Positions 1-11,024 of a DNA stretch of 64,000 bases are shown here, piece after piece. The stretch's first letter is position 1; every line of letters starts with the position of its first letter. The notes beneath the pieces are model-generated. The model ran no database searches and was not told the origin of the DNA. It worked only from the letters and a program-made list of their open reading frames with translations. The position numbers and the translations under genes are program-made. This stretch comes from Tigriopus japonicus (Eukaryota; Arthropoda; Copepoda; Harpacticoida; Harpacticidae), in NCBI GenBank assembly GCA_010645155.1, contig CM021318.1:5999421-6063420 (forward strand), given 5' to 3'.

Positions 1-573
1 TATTGCTTGGACACTTGAAACAAGTTTTTCAAATCCAAAAGGATGTCCTATCTTCCTAGAGACGCTTTATTGCGAGAGACAGGCGGGGTTTTGACTGAAG
101 CGCCATGGAGAAAAGTATACGGTTTTTTTTAACTAAAAACATTTCCAAATAAACAGGCTTTCCAAACTTTGGGCGGGAAAAATTGTCAAATGGAATGTTC
201 ACTGAAACCTTTTCCAATGACCTTACCCAATGTTCAGAGTCTTAAATTGCAAACTTTCAAAATGGTTTTGGAACAGAAAAATACAAGTTGGAAGCATCAA
301 CCCATTTTACAGCACATTAGGTTGGGCTCTAAAGAACGCAAATGTTCTGCTTCAAAGTAAGATATGGAGGCACTGGATTGAGCGGGAACTTGTTGAGGGT
401 TCCTTCTGTTTGGAAATGTTGAAATCAATGCCCCAAAGGGGATCAGCCAATCACATGATGCAAATTGAATGACGTCATTGACGCCGGTCTTAAGCTTGCC
501 CATCTCTCACTAGAGGTCATGCAAGATCTTGCAACACCATTGAGTTCTATTAATACTAGAGGGAGGTAAGTCT
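1..573. other. Non-coding, nothing recognised
   Basis: AT-rich sequence. Short overlapping open frames show no recognisable motif and no consistent splice signals. I see no gene or repeat here. Confidence 0.5.
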
Positions 574-581
574 AAAAATGT

Positions 582-921
582 TAGTGATGGACCGAAAGGG
601 CTCATAACCGAAACCGAAAATTCCGGCCGAAAGATGGCTTAACCGAGACCGAAACCGAAAGCAGCTGATTACAAAATTGTTCAAATGCAAAATCCGCCTT
701 AAAAATTAGAATGCTCATGTGTTCGATGTTGGGTAGTCGCAAATTTTGAAAAATCGGAAAACTTAAATTTCAGAGGTTTTTGGACCAAATTTTTTTCGAT
801 TTTGTTGTCAAACTCCATTTTATATTGTGCTTGTCTGCTTTCGGTTTCGGTAGGCATATCCGAAACCGAAACCGAAATTTCGGCAGTAATTTCGGCCGAA
901 AGCACTTTCGGTCCATCACTA
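582..921. mobile_element. hAT-like MITE, 340 bp, with 8-bp TSD
   Basis: Non-autonomous DNA transposon. The termini are inverted repeats beginning TAGTGATGGACCGAAAG and ending with its complement. The 8-bp sequence AAAAATGT flanks both sides perfectly (574-581 and 922-929), the target duplication size of hAT elements. Inside each end lie runs of the hexamer CCGAAA (or TTTCGG). No transposase is encoded. A second, truncated copy lies at 63563-63826. The perfect duplication suggests a fairly recent insertion. Confidence 0.9.
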
Positions 922-929
922 AAAAATGT

Positions 930-1983
930 GTCTCTGGTTGCCAACTGTTGAGCGGACGAAAGTGCGGGAACATTTGAAATGTGTGACCAGGCAAATGTCA
1001 ACCATGCAATTGATGAATCAAATGTGGAATTGAGTAATGTTTTTGGGTCATTTTTTGTTATTGTTAGTGATCACTTTCTTGAAAGAACTGAAGACGTCAC
1101 TAGGTGACCATGCCTTGGATTTGACTACTAAAACTAGGAACTTTTTTGCCAATACATTGAATAAGTCACTGATAAGAAGACAACAAATTTAAGCTTTTGT
1201 GTTATGTAGGGTTAATCCACGGATCACTAGAAGAAGTGGATGTTGAACGAATTTTCGCCATGACCCAAAGTGGGCCGACAATGAAAGAAAAAAAGGCCTA
1301 TTTTCTAGATCCCGTGTTGATTTGACAAGTAGGACTTGTTAGTTTTTGCATGAAACTGTACATTGAGTGGCTTCAAGTTTGAGCCTACATTTTACAAGGA
1401 TTTGTTACATCAATGATCAAGTAGAGCTTGCAAAGTAATACTGTTTTTTTTGCTATTTTATAACTGTTTTACCTTTTATTTATATGCATTATATATTACT
1501 TTTGATTTGATTTCAGTAAGGTTTTAGTAAAAACTCAAAAATCACCATTACTTTTCCCCTATTTCACTTGGTTTGACACATTTCACGTTAATTTTTTGGG
1601 TGCTTCATTGATAATCAAAAGGTAACAATGGCATCATGAATTGCAACCTTGTGTTGTGCAAAAGTTATACGTTAACCATAAAACATAACACAGTGTGAAG
1701 CCCATGAGCGCGCATGCATGAACAATTCTGCCAAGAAAAAAAAAACACTTGGTTGGCTCTAATTGGGTTGCACATTTTTAATTGCTTTTACTAACATTTT
1801 AGGCAAAATGAACAAAATACAACACCAGAAAAAGTATTTCCTTAAGTTAATAATCATCTTCATTACTTAATCATGGGGCAGAAATGACAAAACTAACAAC
1901 TAAATGCCCCAATAACTATCAGATCAAATTTTGATGTAGCAACAAGCTCATAAAATGAGTTTGTTGTTGAAATATGAGGGGAA
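930..1983. other. Non-coding; one arm of a dispersed repeat at 1208-1291
   Basis: No gene seen. About 85 bp from 1208 (GGTTAATCCACGGATCACTA onward) recur in inverted orientation at about 6828-6912, with roughly three quarters identity. The rest is AT-rich without recognisable structure. Confidence 0.5.
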
Positions 1984-3277
1984 TGTCAGTTATAACGAGA
2001 ATGACGCTGTAGTGTCGAAACCTTGAGGTTTCAATGATGTTTTTTTTTAACATAATTTCCATTTAGTTTGATGCATTTTTTACATCTTGCAAATCAACTC
2101 TCAAATGTATGTAAAAGGCCAACTTTTGACAATGCTCTAAGGACCCCCTGCACGGCTAATTCAAGCTCAATCTCAGTGACAAAGGTCTTCCCAGGCAATT
2201 TTTTTTTCAATGATGGAAAAGACAAGAAGTCAATTGGTGCCAAATCAGGTGAATAAGGGGAATGTCCAAGGAACTTGATCTTTTTCTTCTCAGAAAGCCG
2301 TTGTTTCCTGGCTGGTGTGAGGACGGATATTGTCATGATGGATAAGCCAGTCCTTGTCAGTCTTGTTTGGCCTTTTCCTCCGAAAATGGCGTAAAAATCT
2401 CTCAAATGCTTAACAGTAGTAAGATGAATTTACAGTGATTCCTTTGGAGACATAACGTTGGTAGATGGGACTACCTGAATCAAAAAAGAGGACCAGAATG
2501 GCTTTCTTGGAGCTGGCAACTGTTTTTAGCTTGTGTGGGGGCTTTCCACCCTCAACAATCCATTGCTTACTTTGTATTTTGGTTTCTGGTGTGTACAATT
2601 GACCCAAGATTCATCACAAGTGATTATTCCATTGAGGAATGCTTGTCCTTCTTGAAAATGATGCTTGATGAAGTCTCTTGAAAACTCCAAATGAGCCATC
2701 TTGTGTTCTTCTGTGAACAATAGAGGGATCCATCTTGCACTCAGCTTGGACATGTGCAGATCTTCAACCAGGATTCAAAACACAGTTTTTTCTAAAAGGT
2801 CAAATGCTAATGCAAAACTAGCAACAGTCAGACGAGGATCTTTCTTTTTAAAGTTCCTCGAAACTTCCATATTTTCATGAGTTCAGATTGAATGTTTTTG
2901 ATGCTTTACTTGCTTGGAATGAAACAATTCTCTTCCATCTCGGAATTACTTGTGCCAAGCAAAAACACGTCCTTTGGAACTTGTCCCCATAAGCATTCTT
3001 GAGAAAGTTGAAGGTTTCTTTGGCAGTTTTCCTTGCTTTTGCAAACGAAAGAACGGGAGCCTGTTGATGTTACATTTTATGCTTGTTCAATTTTGGCAGG
3101 GGTGAGCAAAATGACACGCAAGGATTCCGATTTTTTGGTACTTTGTGCTATTAATTGGACATTTACAATAAAATAATGATTGAAGCCTAAAGAAAAAGCA
3201 ATCAATTGGGATTCATTGAATTTTTCAAGCGCAACTCGAAAAAGAGTTAGAGCCTCATTCTCATTATAACTGACATT
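1984..3277 (-). mobile_element. Decayed mariner (Tc1/mariner) element
   Basis: The ends are inverted repeats: TGTCAGTTATAACGAGAATG at the left and its near-complement at about 3254-3277. On the minus strand, broken frames give mariner transposase pieces. These are an N-terminal helix-turn-helix-like stretch (about 2930-3030), ITCDESW with the first catalytic Asp (about 2620), HHDNIRPHT with the second Asp (about 2330), and YSPDLAPIDF with the third (about 2240). This is the usual DDD order and spacing. The pieces lie in different frames with stops between them, so the copy is not functional. The flanking TA target duplication is not clear. Confidence 0.85.
2094..2753 (-). pseudogene. Mariner transposase remnant (catalytic domain)
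   Basis: Frameshifted remains of the catalytic domain within the mariner element. The upstream piece (2526-2753) contains KLSARWIP, then TEEHK, then ITCDESWV. The downstream piece (2094-2405) contains GHSPYSPDLAPIDF, followed by a short C-terminal tail. The HHDN motif is only readable after shifting frame. In intact mariners these residues coordinate the metal ions for DNA cleavage and strand transfer. Here the frame is broken at least twice. Confidence 0.8.
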
Positions 3278-6200
3278 CTACTGACATGTGGACCTCATAG
3301 CTCCAAATATAAATTCAAATTGTTGAAGTTAAAAATGTTCAAAAACTCAGTGCTCACTTGTTTTAGAAAATTCATATTAATTTTCCAGAAACAATTAAGA
3401 CACATTTTTAGGCTTACACTTCGTTTAGTATTAATAGAAGTCAATGGGTTTTATAAGCTAGACCACGTCAATGGCTAGACATCAACATGCCGAATTAGCG
3501 TTACCAGGTGGCTTCAGGCCGACAATGCCAAAAGTTGTTTGAAATACTGCCAATTACAAGCGCTCAATGCCATTTTTGGAGTCATATACCGCCACATTCT
3601 GCCACCTTTGAGCGAAAATTTTCTCGTTTGCAATCATTTTGTTTTGTTTTTAAAGGCGCAAATTTTTGATCTCTTTTTTAAGTTGAAAATATTCAATCTC
3701 CTTTTTTGGGTCAACAATATTTGATCTCGGGGTTTTTTTGGTCGAATTTTTTTGCCTGCCCTTCCACTTTCTGCCATATTCTGCTATTTTACAAATTTCA
3801 CTGCAACAAACTTTTCTGTACTGCCATTTTCTGCCACTTTCCCCTCACTGCCAAATAAAATTTTCAGTGCCTCTGGCTCTGCTCAAGTGCTTTTACTCTT
3901 GCGACGAGTAAACTTCCGTAGAGCAATAAATAAAAGGCTAAATTTGGTCTGAAAAGCCTCTGAATAGGGTATAATCTATTCAACCTAAAAAAAACCTTAA
4001 GCATAATTTTGGCCAACCTAATAATTTGCCCAAAAAAGTTAACCTAAAATATTCAGCCCTAATCATTACATAAAAAGTATTTGACTACTTCGTCCTGAAA
4101 TCAACTTAGAAACCAAGGTGTGTTTAAACTCTGCCTTTTTATCTTCAGTCTCATTGGTTGAAAATTTGCGATAAGATATGAAAATATGAATGAGACATGG
4201 GCAATACAAACAGAAAAATGAAGAAAAAGTAAGATCTTGGGGAAAGTGGGATTGAGCTCTAAAGAAGGAATGGATCTCGTTCTTCTTGTCTCTAAAACTT
4301 TTAAATATGAGTAGGGCCCAGAAAAATATTTGCCAAAAAGTGACAAAACATCCAATATGCACTAGTTTCTTCAAAAGAACAAAATATTTGAAAAAAAGCC
4401 GGATATTTCAGAAGTATTTTTTTTAACAACGCCATTATTTGGAATTTTTGCGTGTCCACCAATTTTCCAAATTTGCTTTTGGTAAATTTGATGGATTTGG
4501 CCATTTTTGGAGGCATACTTGACATGAAATGAATTTAACAATGCAATTTTCAATTTGCCTCAATAGATGTTGCAGTTTTTTCGTGTATGACAGGAGTTTT
4601 GGTTGTCAATATCTAGTCGCAGGACAAATGCCATTTTTGAGACATTTGGTATTTTGGATGCATTTTGGGTAAGCCGCATAAGCATTCATTTATTTTCCTC
4701 AATTTTGCCTGAAATATATTTTCTGACTTGAATTGGAGAAAACTTTCATTCTTTCCTTGAAACAGCCAAAATATTTAATAAATCGTTGAAAAAAAGAGAA
4801 GTATAAAAATCAATATGTTAAAGAATCTATTACCGGGGCCTATATACAACCTTTCTTTATATCATTTGTCAATTGTTAAGGGTACAATTGGAGCAAGAAG
4901 ATGAAATAACTTTGTTATAAAACTATAAAACGCAAAAATTATAAAAACTTTGCGATGGAGTATGTGACAACTCCATCGTAAAATCAACTTGGAATGTTCT
5001 TTCTTGTCTAGTTTCAAGTATCACATCCATAGTGGGCCTTAGTATTAATTACTGTTAACATTAATGCTAAAGCCAATTCAACTTCCAGAGTACAACTATC
5101 CTTTACTTTGGGTACACATATTTCTGCTCATTTTTTTTATACATGCTCACTTGAAAGATGCTTTTTCAACCCATGACAATGAAATCGAATTATGGAAACA
5201 CCTTCAATATTGTATAGCCTTTTTTGGAAGACATTGGCTAGAGCTTTTACTTTTCTTAAATCACTTCACATCACAAAACTAACAGAAGGAAAAGTGCCAC
5301 TGGCAACTTCACACTGACATACAATTTCGGGGAGGGTAAGTATGATGAAAAAGACATTGAAATCACTGTCTTTCCCGATGAGCTTGGCTTGATTTTGAAC
5401 ACATTTGAGATTAGTATTTCGGGCTTTTTGAAGGAGGCGAAAAAAGCCTTGGATCCCTTGAATTGAACTGTTTTTATGATGATATGGGTGACTAGAAATA
5501 CTAAAAGGCAGAGATTGGCATTCAAATCTATGATTGCCCGACCCAGCACGGACTGTCTGTGACGTCATTCATCATGCGGGAAGCTGAAGTTCATGATTAA
5601 AGGAACCTTTTCTTCTACGAAACACATCTACACTATTTCGCTCATTTGATAGGGCAGTTTGGTTATGGAAAATCCTCAAATCTGCTGGAAATGTGTCTAA
5701 GGTTTTTACCTGATATGAAAAAAGTGAATTTCAATTAGTGTGGAGTTTACACAAGGGCCAATTAATGTCACATGATCGGGTGATTGACAACAAAATCTTA
5801 GTGATGTGGAATCTCGGCTTGCGCAAGTTTTTTTTACGGGAGGTTGCAAGGTAGGGTTACCGCTTGGAGAATGGGTGCTTTGCTCTTGTATATGAGCAAA
5901 CACGAATGTAAGTTTGAGTTGCAACCCTGCTCAGAAGTCACTAAAGTCAGGGATGCCTTGCCCTTTTGGTGATCCTTGAAGAAAAAACGGGTTTATGAAG
6001 ATTGGTAGACAGAGAGGAATATGATTTCACATAGGTAAATTGGCAACCCCAGCACCAAGTCAGATCACTACAAAATCAACAAAGAAGAAGTACTCTGGTT
6101 TGTTATTGAACTTCGTTCGAATTAGCTGAATGTTCAACTGAATGCTATTGACCAATCACCAGCGTGAATTATCGGCACCGTGTGTTAGCCTACGAGTGCC

Positions 6201-6952
6201 AGTCTCTGATATAGGGTCCCTATGGGTGACCATTCTAGATATCGATGACTGAATTTGGAACCAGAGTGGCATAATGTTTGCAAATGAATTTGAACCTTAA
6301 TTGATGTAAATGGCCATTGGTTACTTTTATAATTTCAATCCATGAATAGACATGAAATCATCATGGGACATTAAATTGGAAAGAAAATGGCTAGCACCTC
6401 TTTCTCAAAATATCTCCAGTTTTTTCCGAACTCATCCTACTCACGACTGACAGTTTGAGAGGCAATGAAGCAGACCAAAAGGGCGCGAACTTTTGAATTG
6501 GACTTCCACTCTAAATCATGAACTAAATTTTGAAATCTAATTTGCCATTAATTAAATGGATGTTTGCGCACTTTTTTCACATCAACATCAGTAAGTAGTT
6601 CTAAACCTTGATACAAATTATCTTTTACTTTTCATCTCATTCACTCTTAACAATTACGCATGTAAAAAGCAAATTAAGACTAAGAAATGTTATAATTTAA
6701 ACCAAATAATTGTTAGTAAAAGAAAATTAAGATCCAAAGGTGTAAGATGAAACCGTAATTGAAGAACTAGATTATATTGATGCAAAAATTATATCTTATT
6801 TTATCTTTTAAAGCTGTAATGTGTTGATTTGCACATCGGCCCACTCGGGGTCACCAAAAGCCAAAAACAAATTTTGTTCAACATCCATATCTTCTAGTGA
6901 TCCGTGTTTAATCCAATACATATATGGACAAAAAATAACTTGTGGCTTCTAA
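3278..6952. other. Gene-poor AT-rich stretch
   Basis: No coding region is supported. Open frames of 60-100 codons (for example near 4070-4550 and 5270-5570) have biased low-complexity composition and no motifs. The reverse partner of the 1208 repeat lies at about 6828-6912. Confidence 0.5.
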
Positions 6953-7238
6953 AGGCTTTATACACAAAGATGCGCAAAGGTCCCGATTTGAAGATCTTCT
7001 CTGATTAGACTGTTCTCTATGGACCTCACTCTCATTGGTCAAAACACACCTTGCACCAGCGTGACTAGATGTGGCGTGTCTTGAAAGTTTTTGTCCCAGG
7101 AAAATTGTAATTAAATCAAGTAGAGAGACACACCATATCTTGTCATGCTGGTGCAAGGTGTTATTTGACCAATCAGATTGAGGTCCATAGAGGACGGTCT
7201 AATCAGAGAAGACCGACCTTTGCGCATCTTTGTAAAGG
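6953..7238. repeat. Foldback (long inverted repeat) element 1
   Basis: Two arms of roughly 100 bp (about 6961-7066 and 7142-7234) are inverted copies of each other. Both carry ACAAAGATGCGCAAAGGTC and CTTGCACCAGCGTGA-type segments, separated by a spacer of about 75 bp. The DNA could form a long hairpin. It encodes nothing and abuts a second foldback on its right. It is probably a non-autonomous foldback or MITE. Confidence 0.75.
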
Positions 7239-7572
7239 GCAATTGAAGTGTGGCTTTGTTGTGCCTTTTCATGGAGCGAGAGCGTCGACATCTGCCACCG
7301 CTAGCTCGCACTGCGCATGCACTTGAAAAGAGACAAAATTCAGCATTTCTCAAGCAAATGTGCCAAACTTATAACATAATTGCCTATTTGATGTAGCTAA
7401 ACTATCATTAAATTGCTAGAACAAGTCAGTGCAACATATTTTGCACAATTTCTTGAATTATGCCAAGTTTTGTCTCCTTGCAAGTGCATGCACAGTGCGA
7501 GTTGGTCGTCACACTTGTCGACGCTCTCGCTCCATGAAAAGGCACAACAAAGCCACACTTCAATTGCCCTTT
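7234..7572. repeat. Foldback (long inverted repeat) element 2
   Basis: The arms (about 7236-7375 and 7434-7572) are inverted copies of each other. The outermost 55 bp, starting GGGCAATTGAAGTGTGGCTT, are nearly perfect. A GTCGACGCTCTCGCTCCATG-like segment sits in each arm. It directly adjoins foldback 1 on the left and the A-tail of the LINE on the right. Confidence 0.8.
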
Positions 7573-8424
7573 TTTTTAATGCCGCTACAAGGAATGGGAT
7601 TCCCTGTAAAGAGAGTTAATGATTAATATAGTTTATTAAATTACCGTTTATATGAAATTTGATCTACCAATGAGTTACTGTTGGCAGATCTGTTCAACCC
7701 TTGAATTGTGGGTTGGTCAGGAATAGTATTCAAAAATTTGTCCAATCCTGCCTTAAATGCTGTTAGAGGATCAGCTCCTACATATTCCCGACGAAGGCAA
7801 ATAGGCAACAAATTGAACAATGAAGGAGCCCGATAAAGAAGAGAAAAGGACTTCATTGATCGAACTAGTCTCGATTCCCTTGGATTTGGAGGTGCCTTCA
7901 GAACGCACGTAAAACCTCTACGATCGCTACAACTGATCTCAAATCCTGGGTTAGGACAGAGCCCATGAATGCTCTTGAAAACATACAGTATCAGATACCT
8001 TTCATACCTTCTCTGAGTACTGTACAGCCCTAATTTCTGGAGCCTCTCCCAATACGAGAGCTCTCTGATTCCTGTGATGTTCCTAGTGAAACATCTTTGA
8101 ACCTTTTGCAAACCTGCTGAACTCATTGGAGCCCAAATGGGTGAGGCATATTCAAGATGCGTCTGAACAATCGACTTGTACAGAGTTAGCGTCGTAATAC
8201 TATCTCTGGACTTGAAAGTGCGATAGAACGTTTGAAATGCCTTCCCCACTTTCCAGTGGACATGCTCATCAAACTTTCCATCATCTTGGACGACATCTCT
8301 TAAATCCCTCATGGACGATACCTGCTCAATATCACAACCTCCATTGTTTTTGAGTGGAACGTCTAATTTGGACGTCCCATACGTCATTATGCGGAATTTC
8401 ATCCCGTTCAATGGCATATTACGT
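7571..8424 (-). pseudogene. LINE reverse transcriptase, 3' part and tail
   Basis: Minus-strand 3' end of a Jockey/CR1-type non-LTR retrotransposon. The frame closes at 7641. It reads from the segment just after the RT catalytic box (PLNGMKF, then IEQVSSMRDLRDVVQDD) through the typical C-terminal region with HLEYASPIWAP, LQKVQRCFTRNITG, SYWERLQKLGL, and LFNLLPICLRREY. A short 3' UTR and an A-run (the T-run at 7570-7576) mark its end. The N-terminal 35-40 codons of the same open frame (8425-8537) belong to the inserted TIR element and LTR, not to the LINE. The upstream RT lies at 14116-15840. Confidence 0.85.
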
Positions 8425-8505
8425 GGGGTATCCAGACTAGAGTTAGACGTGGCGTATAACTCGTTAGCAAGTGCGATTTTTAGATGCTTGTCATCTACCG
8501 TAATC
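8425..8505. mobile_element. TIR element, left terminal repeat
   Basis: Left end of a DNA element inserted in the LINE. It begins GGGGTATCCAGACTAGAG and is about 80-85 per cent identical to the inverted sequence ending at about 14115. The gypsy element was inserted within this left terminal repeat. Without the gypsy, the element would be about 620 bp. No transposase is visible. The target duplication is unclear: ACGT on one side and TCGT on the other. Confidence 0.7.
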
Positions 8506-8523
8506 ATCCTACCGACTGCGCCA
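8506..8523 (-). other. 18-nt match to tRNA-Ser 3' end beside the LTR
   Basis: The plus strand reads ATCCTACCGACTGCGCCA immediately outside the gypsy 3' LTR. From my recollection of arthropod tRNA-Ser, this equals its last 18 nucleotides including CCA, that is positions 59-76. It lies outside the LTR where host DNA is expected, and it matches the tRNA better than the element's own internal primer binding site does. Confidence 0.6.
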
Positions 8524-8671
8524 TGTATGATTATCACACCGGGATAAAATAGATGTTCAGGGAACGATGATTCTAGATCAAGTGACGTTTATTGTTGGTG
8601 ACACAACTCGAGCAATCAGCCGATACAAAGTAGTACAAGAGATAGAAAATGAGAGAGACGAAAATATCACA
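8524..8671 (-). repeat. Ty3/gypsy 3' LTR (148 bp)
   Basis: Starts TGTATGATTATCACACC and ends ATCACA on the plus strand, giving TG...CA termini. It is nearly identical to the copy at 13452-13601, with a 2-bp indel in a GA run and one substitution near the end. Because the element is transcribed from the minus strand, this is the 3' LTR. LTRs this similar imply a young insertion. Confidence 0.9.
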
Positions 8672-8680
8672 CCTCCCCCC
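8672..8680 (-). other. Polypurine tract of the gypsy element
   Basis: CCTCCCCCC on the plus strand, which is GGGGGGAGG on the element strand, directly abuts the 3' LTR. This is the expected position of the plus-strand primer for reverse transcription. Confidence 0.8.
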
Positions 8681-8871
8681 AAGTTCGAGCACCCTAGAGC
8701 GAGAATTAATCTGCTAATTTGAACTTGGCGCCACAATCTGACTAGCCACAAACACAAACAAAACAAAACCAGAGGCACGCTGTTGATCATTTGGTCTCGG
8801 TTTCGGTCCTCCTGGCGTCTCTAGGTCCTCCGAGATAAAAAAAAACGGCGTCTTTTGGGAAATCTTCCCTG

Positions 8872-10907
8872 CTAGATATAATCGGGAGATAAATTAAATT
8901 GGACTCGCCGCCGTAAGCGGGGACTTCGTCTGAGTCGTGGTGATGATGGTGAAAACGACGATTCACAATCTGATTGAGCTGTCGGCCTAGGAATTCCATG
9001 GGTGGTGATTGTCGAAGGAATCAAAGGAGTTGAAGAGGACGAAGAGGGTTTACCAGCAAGCCGGAGATATCGCCTATTTCGACGGAAAGTTCCACCAGGA
9101 GTGTGAACGAAGTAGGATCGGCCATGGGGCAGACGTTCAATGATGCGACCACCCACCGACCAGTTTTTGTCAATTGGCGATTGATACAAGACGTTGTCTC
9201 CGGGCGCTAGTGGTATCAAGTCCACGCCTCCGGCTCCCTGACTGGAAACATCGCGTCCTGCCTGACGGGCCGCCGCAAAATCGTTTGAAATGGGTGAAGC
9301 AGGTCGCACATCAGGCAAATTTCCCCGAAGATGACGGCCATAAAATCCGAATGCCGGACTGAATCCGTCAGCGCGGGGGGTGGATCTCCAGGCGGCTAAG
9401 GCCATCCGAAATTCGGATTCACGCAAGTCAACTTTTTTGAGAAGCCGCTTCATCGATTTGACAGCCGCTTCAGCCAGACCATTGCTTCGCGGATTGTATG
9501 GAGATGAAGTGTCATGACGGATGTAATGTTTCTGACAAAATTCTTCAAATGGGGCTCGAAACTGAGGTCCGTTGTCGCTTTTTAACCATTTCGGAAATCC
9601 GAACTCGTAAAACCAAGAAGCCAGCGCGGTACAAATGGAAGTCGTAGTCAATGACTTCAGGCGTTTCACAAAGGGATAGCCACTAAAGCGGTCCACCATC
9701 AATAAAAAATGGTGACCGTCCACTTCAAAGAGATCAGTGGAAACGTGTTCCATTGGATATGAAGCAATGGCTTGTTGAATAGGTTCTGAAGAGTTTGAGG
9801 GCAATAACTCAATACAGGCCGAGCAACCCGCAATGGCGAGTTGAATTTCATTTGTCATCCCTGGCCATGAATATAATTGGCGGGCCAAAGTACAGGTTTT
9901 GGTCATGCCCGAGTGGGACGCATGTAAACGGGAAATCAATGTTGATCTGGCTGGTTTCGGGATGACAAGCCGTGATCCATGTAAAATAATTTCTCCCTCC
10001 AACCGTAAGCTGCTGAAGATGGAAGAAAAAGAGCTAAGATTCGAAGTTAAAGAACCCCTTCGGATGCATTCACGCAACTCTCCGTACTCTTCATCAACAC
10101 TGTCAAGAATTAAAGACAGAGCTGGATCAGCAGCGTCAATAGCCGCACAGATGTTCACATCCATGCTCGAATCGGAGGGAAAAAACGGCGAGCGGCTGAG
10201 AGCGTCAGCAATAAGATGGGTTTTTCCCGCTGACCACTCCAAGACAAATGTATATCGGACGAGGCTCTCACGAATCCTTTGAAGACGATCATTGGCAAGA
10301 GCAGAAAGAGGCTTTTCAAAAACGCCCAGAAGTGGACGATGATCCGTTATGATTTTGAAACCACGCAAACCACGAAGGTAAAAATCACATTTTCGGACAG
10401 CCCACAAAACAGCAGAACATTCTAACTCAATGGTTGCATAATTCTTTTGAGCAGGCGACAATGAGCTGGAACCACATTGAATAAGTCGCGGACGTCCTGA
10501 GCGATCTCGTTGAAGAAGGGCATATCCAAGGCCGTGAAGTCGAGATGCATCGGTCAGAAGTTCAGTTTTGAGCCCTGGATCGAATGGCGCCACGACTTTC
10601 GAAGAGCACAACAAGTCTTTTGTCCGCTGAAATTCCAAATCATGGATATCGAGCCAAAGAAAGGCATTCTTCTTCTTTGTGAGTTCCCTCAATGCCACGG
10701 TTGAATGGGCTAGGTCAGGCAAAAATGAGGCCAATTGATTCGCAAGACCCAAAAACGATCGTAATTCCGTCAAATTTTTAGGTTTAGGGAAATTTCGGAT
10801 TGAAGACATTTTGGATGGATCCGGTCTAACACCATCCGGACTAACGACGAATCCAGCAAATTTCATGGTCTGACCAACGGCCAATTTGTCAAGCGAAAGA
10901 CGAATTC
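8872..10907 (-). pseudogene. pol: Gypsy pol: RT end, RNase H, integrase
   Basis: An open frame that begins mid-RT (RLSLDKLAVGQTMKFAGFVV) downstream of the 89-bp insertion. It continues through the RT thumb (RNFPKPKNLTELRSFLGLAN) and RNase H (LTDASRLHGLGYAL, TIELECSAVLWAV, ITDHRPLLGV, HLIADALSRS). Integrase follows, with a zinc-binding HHCC segment (HASHSGM to GCSAC) and catalytic residues in STDLFEVDG, KSDNGPQF and NGLAEAAVKSMK. The C-terminal tail is Ser/Arg-rich. RNase H and integrase look intact; only the link to upstream RT is lost. The stop is at 8872. Confidence 0.92.
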
Positions 10908-10996
10908 TATTTTATTTTATTTTTATTTTTAAACATTTTATTCCCCTTTTGAGACCGAAATACATACATACATACAATACATACATACATACATTC
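10908..10996 (-). mobile_element. 89-bp retro-insert in gypsy RT, ATTC repeats
   Basis: ATTC occurs at both edges (10904-10907 and 10993-10996) and looks like a 4-bp target duplication. On the minus strand the insert reads (ATGT)n, then TTTCGGTCTCAAAAGGGG, then an A-rich AATAAAA tail. It resembles the 3' end of a heavily 5'-truncated LINE or SINE. The 89 bp split the RT between GCCGGAAT and TCGTCTTTCG and shift its frame. Confidence 0.65.
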
Positions 10997-11024
10997 CGGC
11001 CTCTCGACAACGGTCTAAAACCAT

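Noticed and set aside
8425..8537. N-terminal part of the open frame running into the LINE RT
   Set aside because: These codons come from the TIR element and LTR edge. The LINE sequence proper starts at about 8424.
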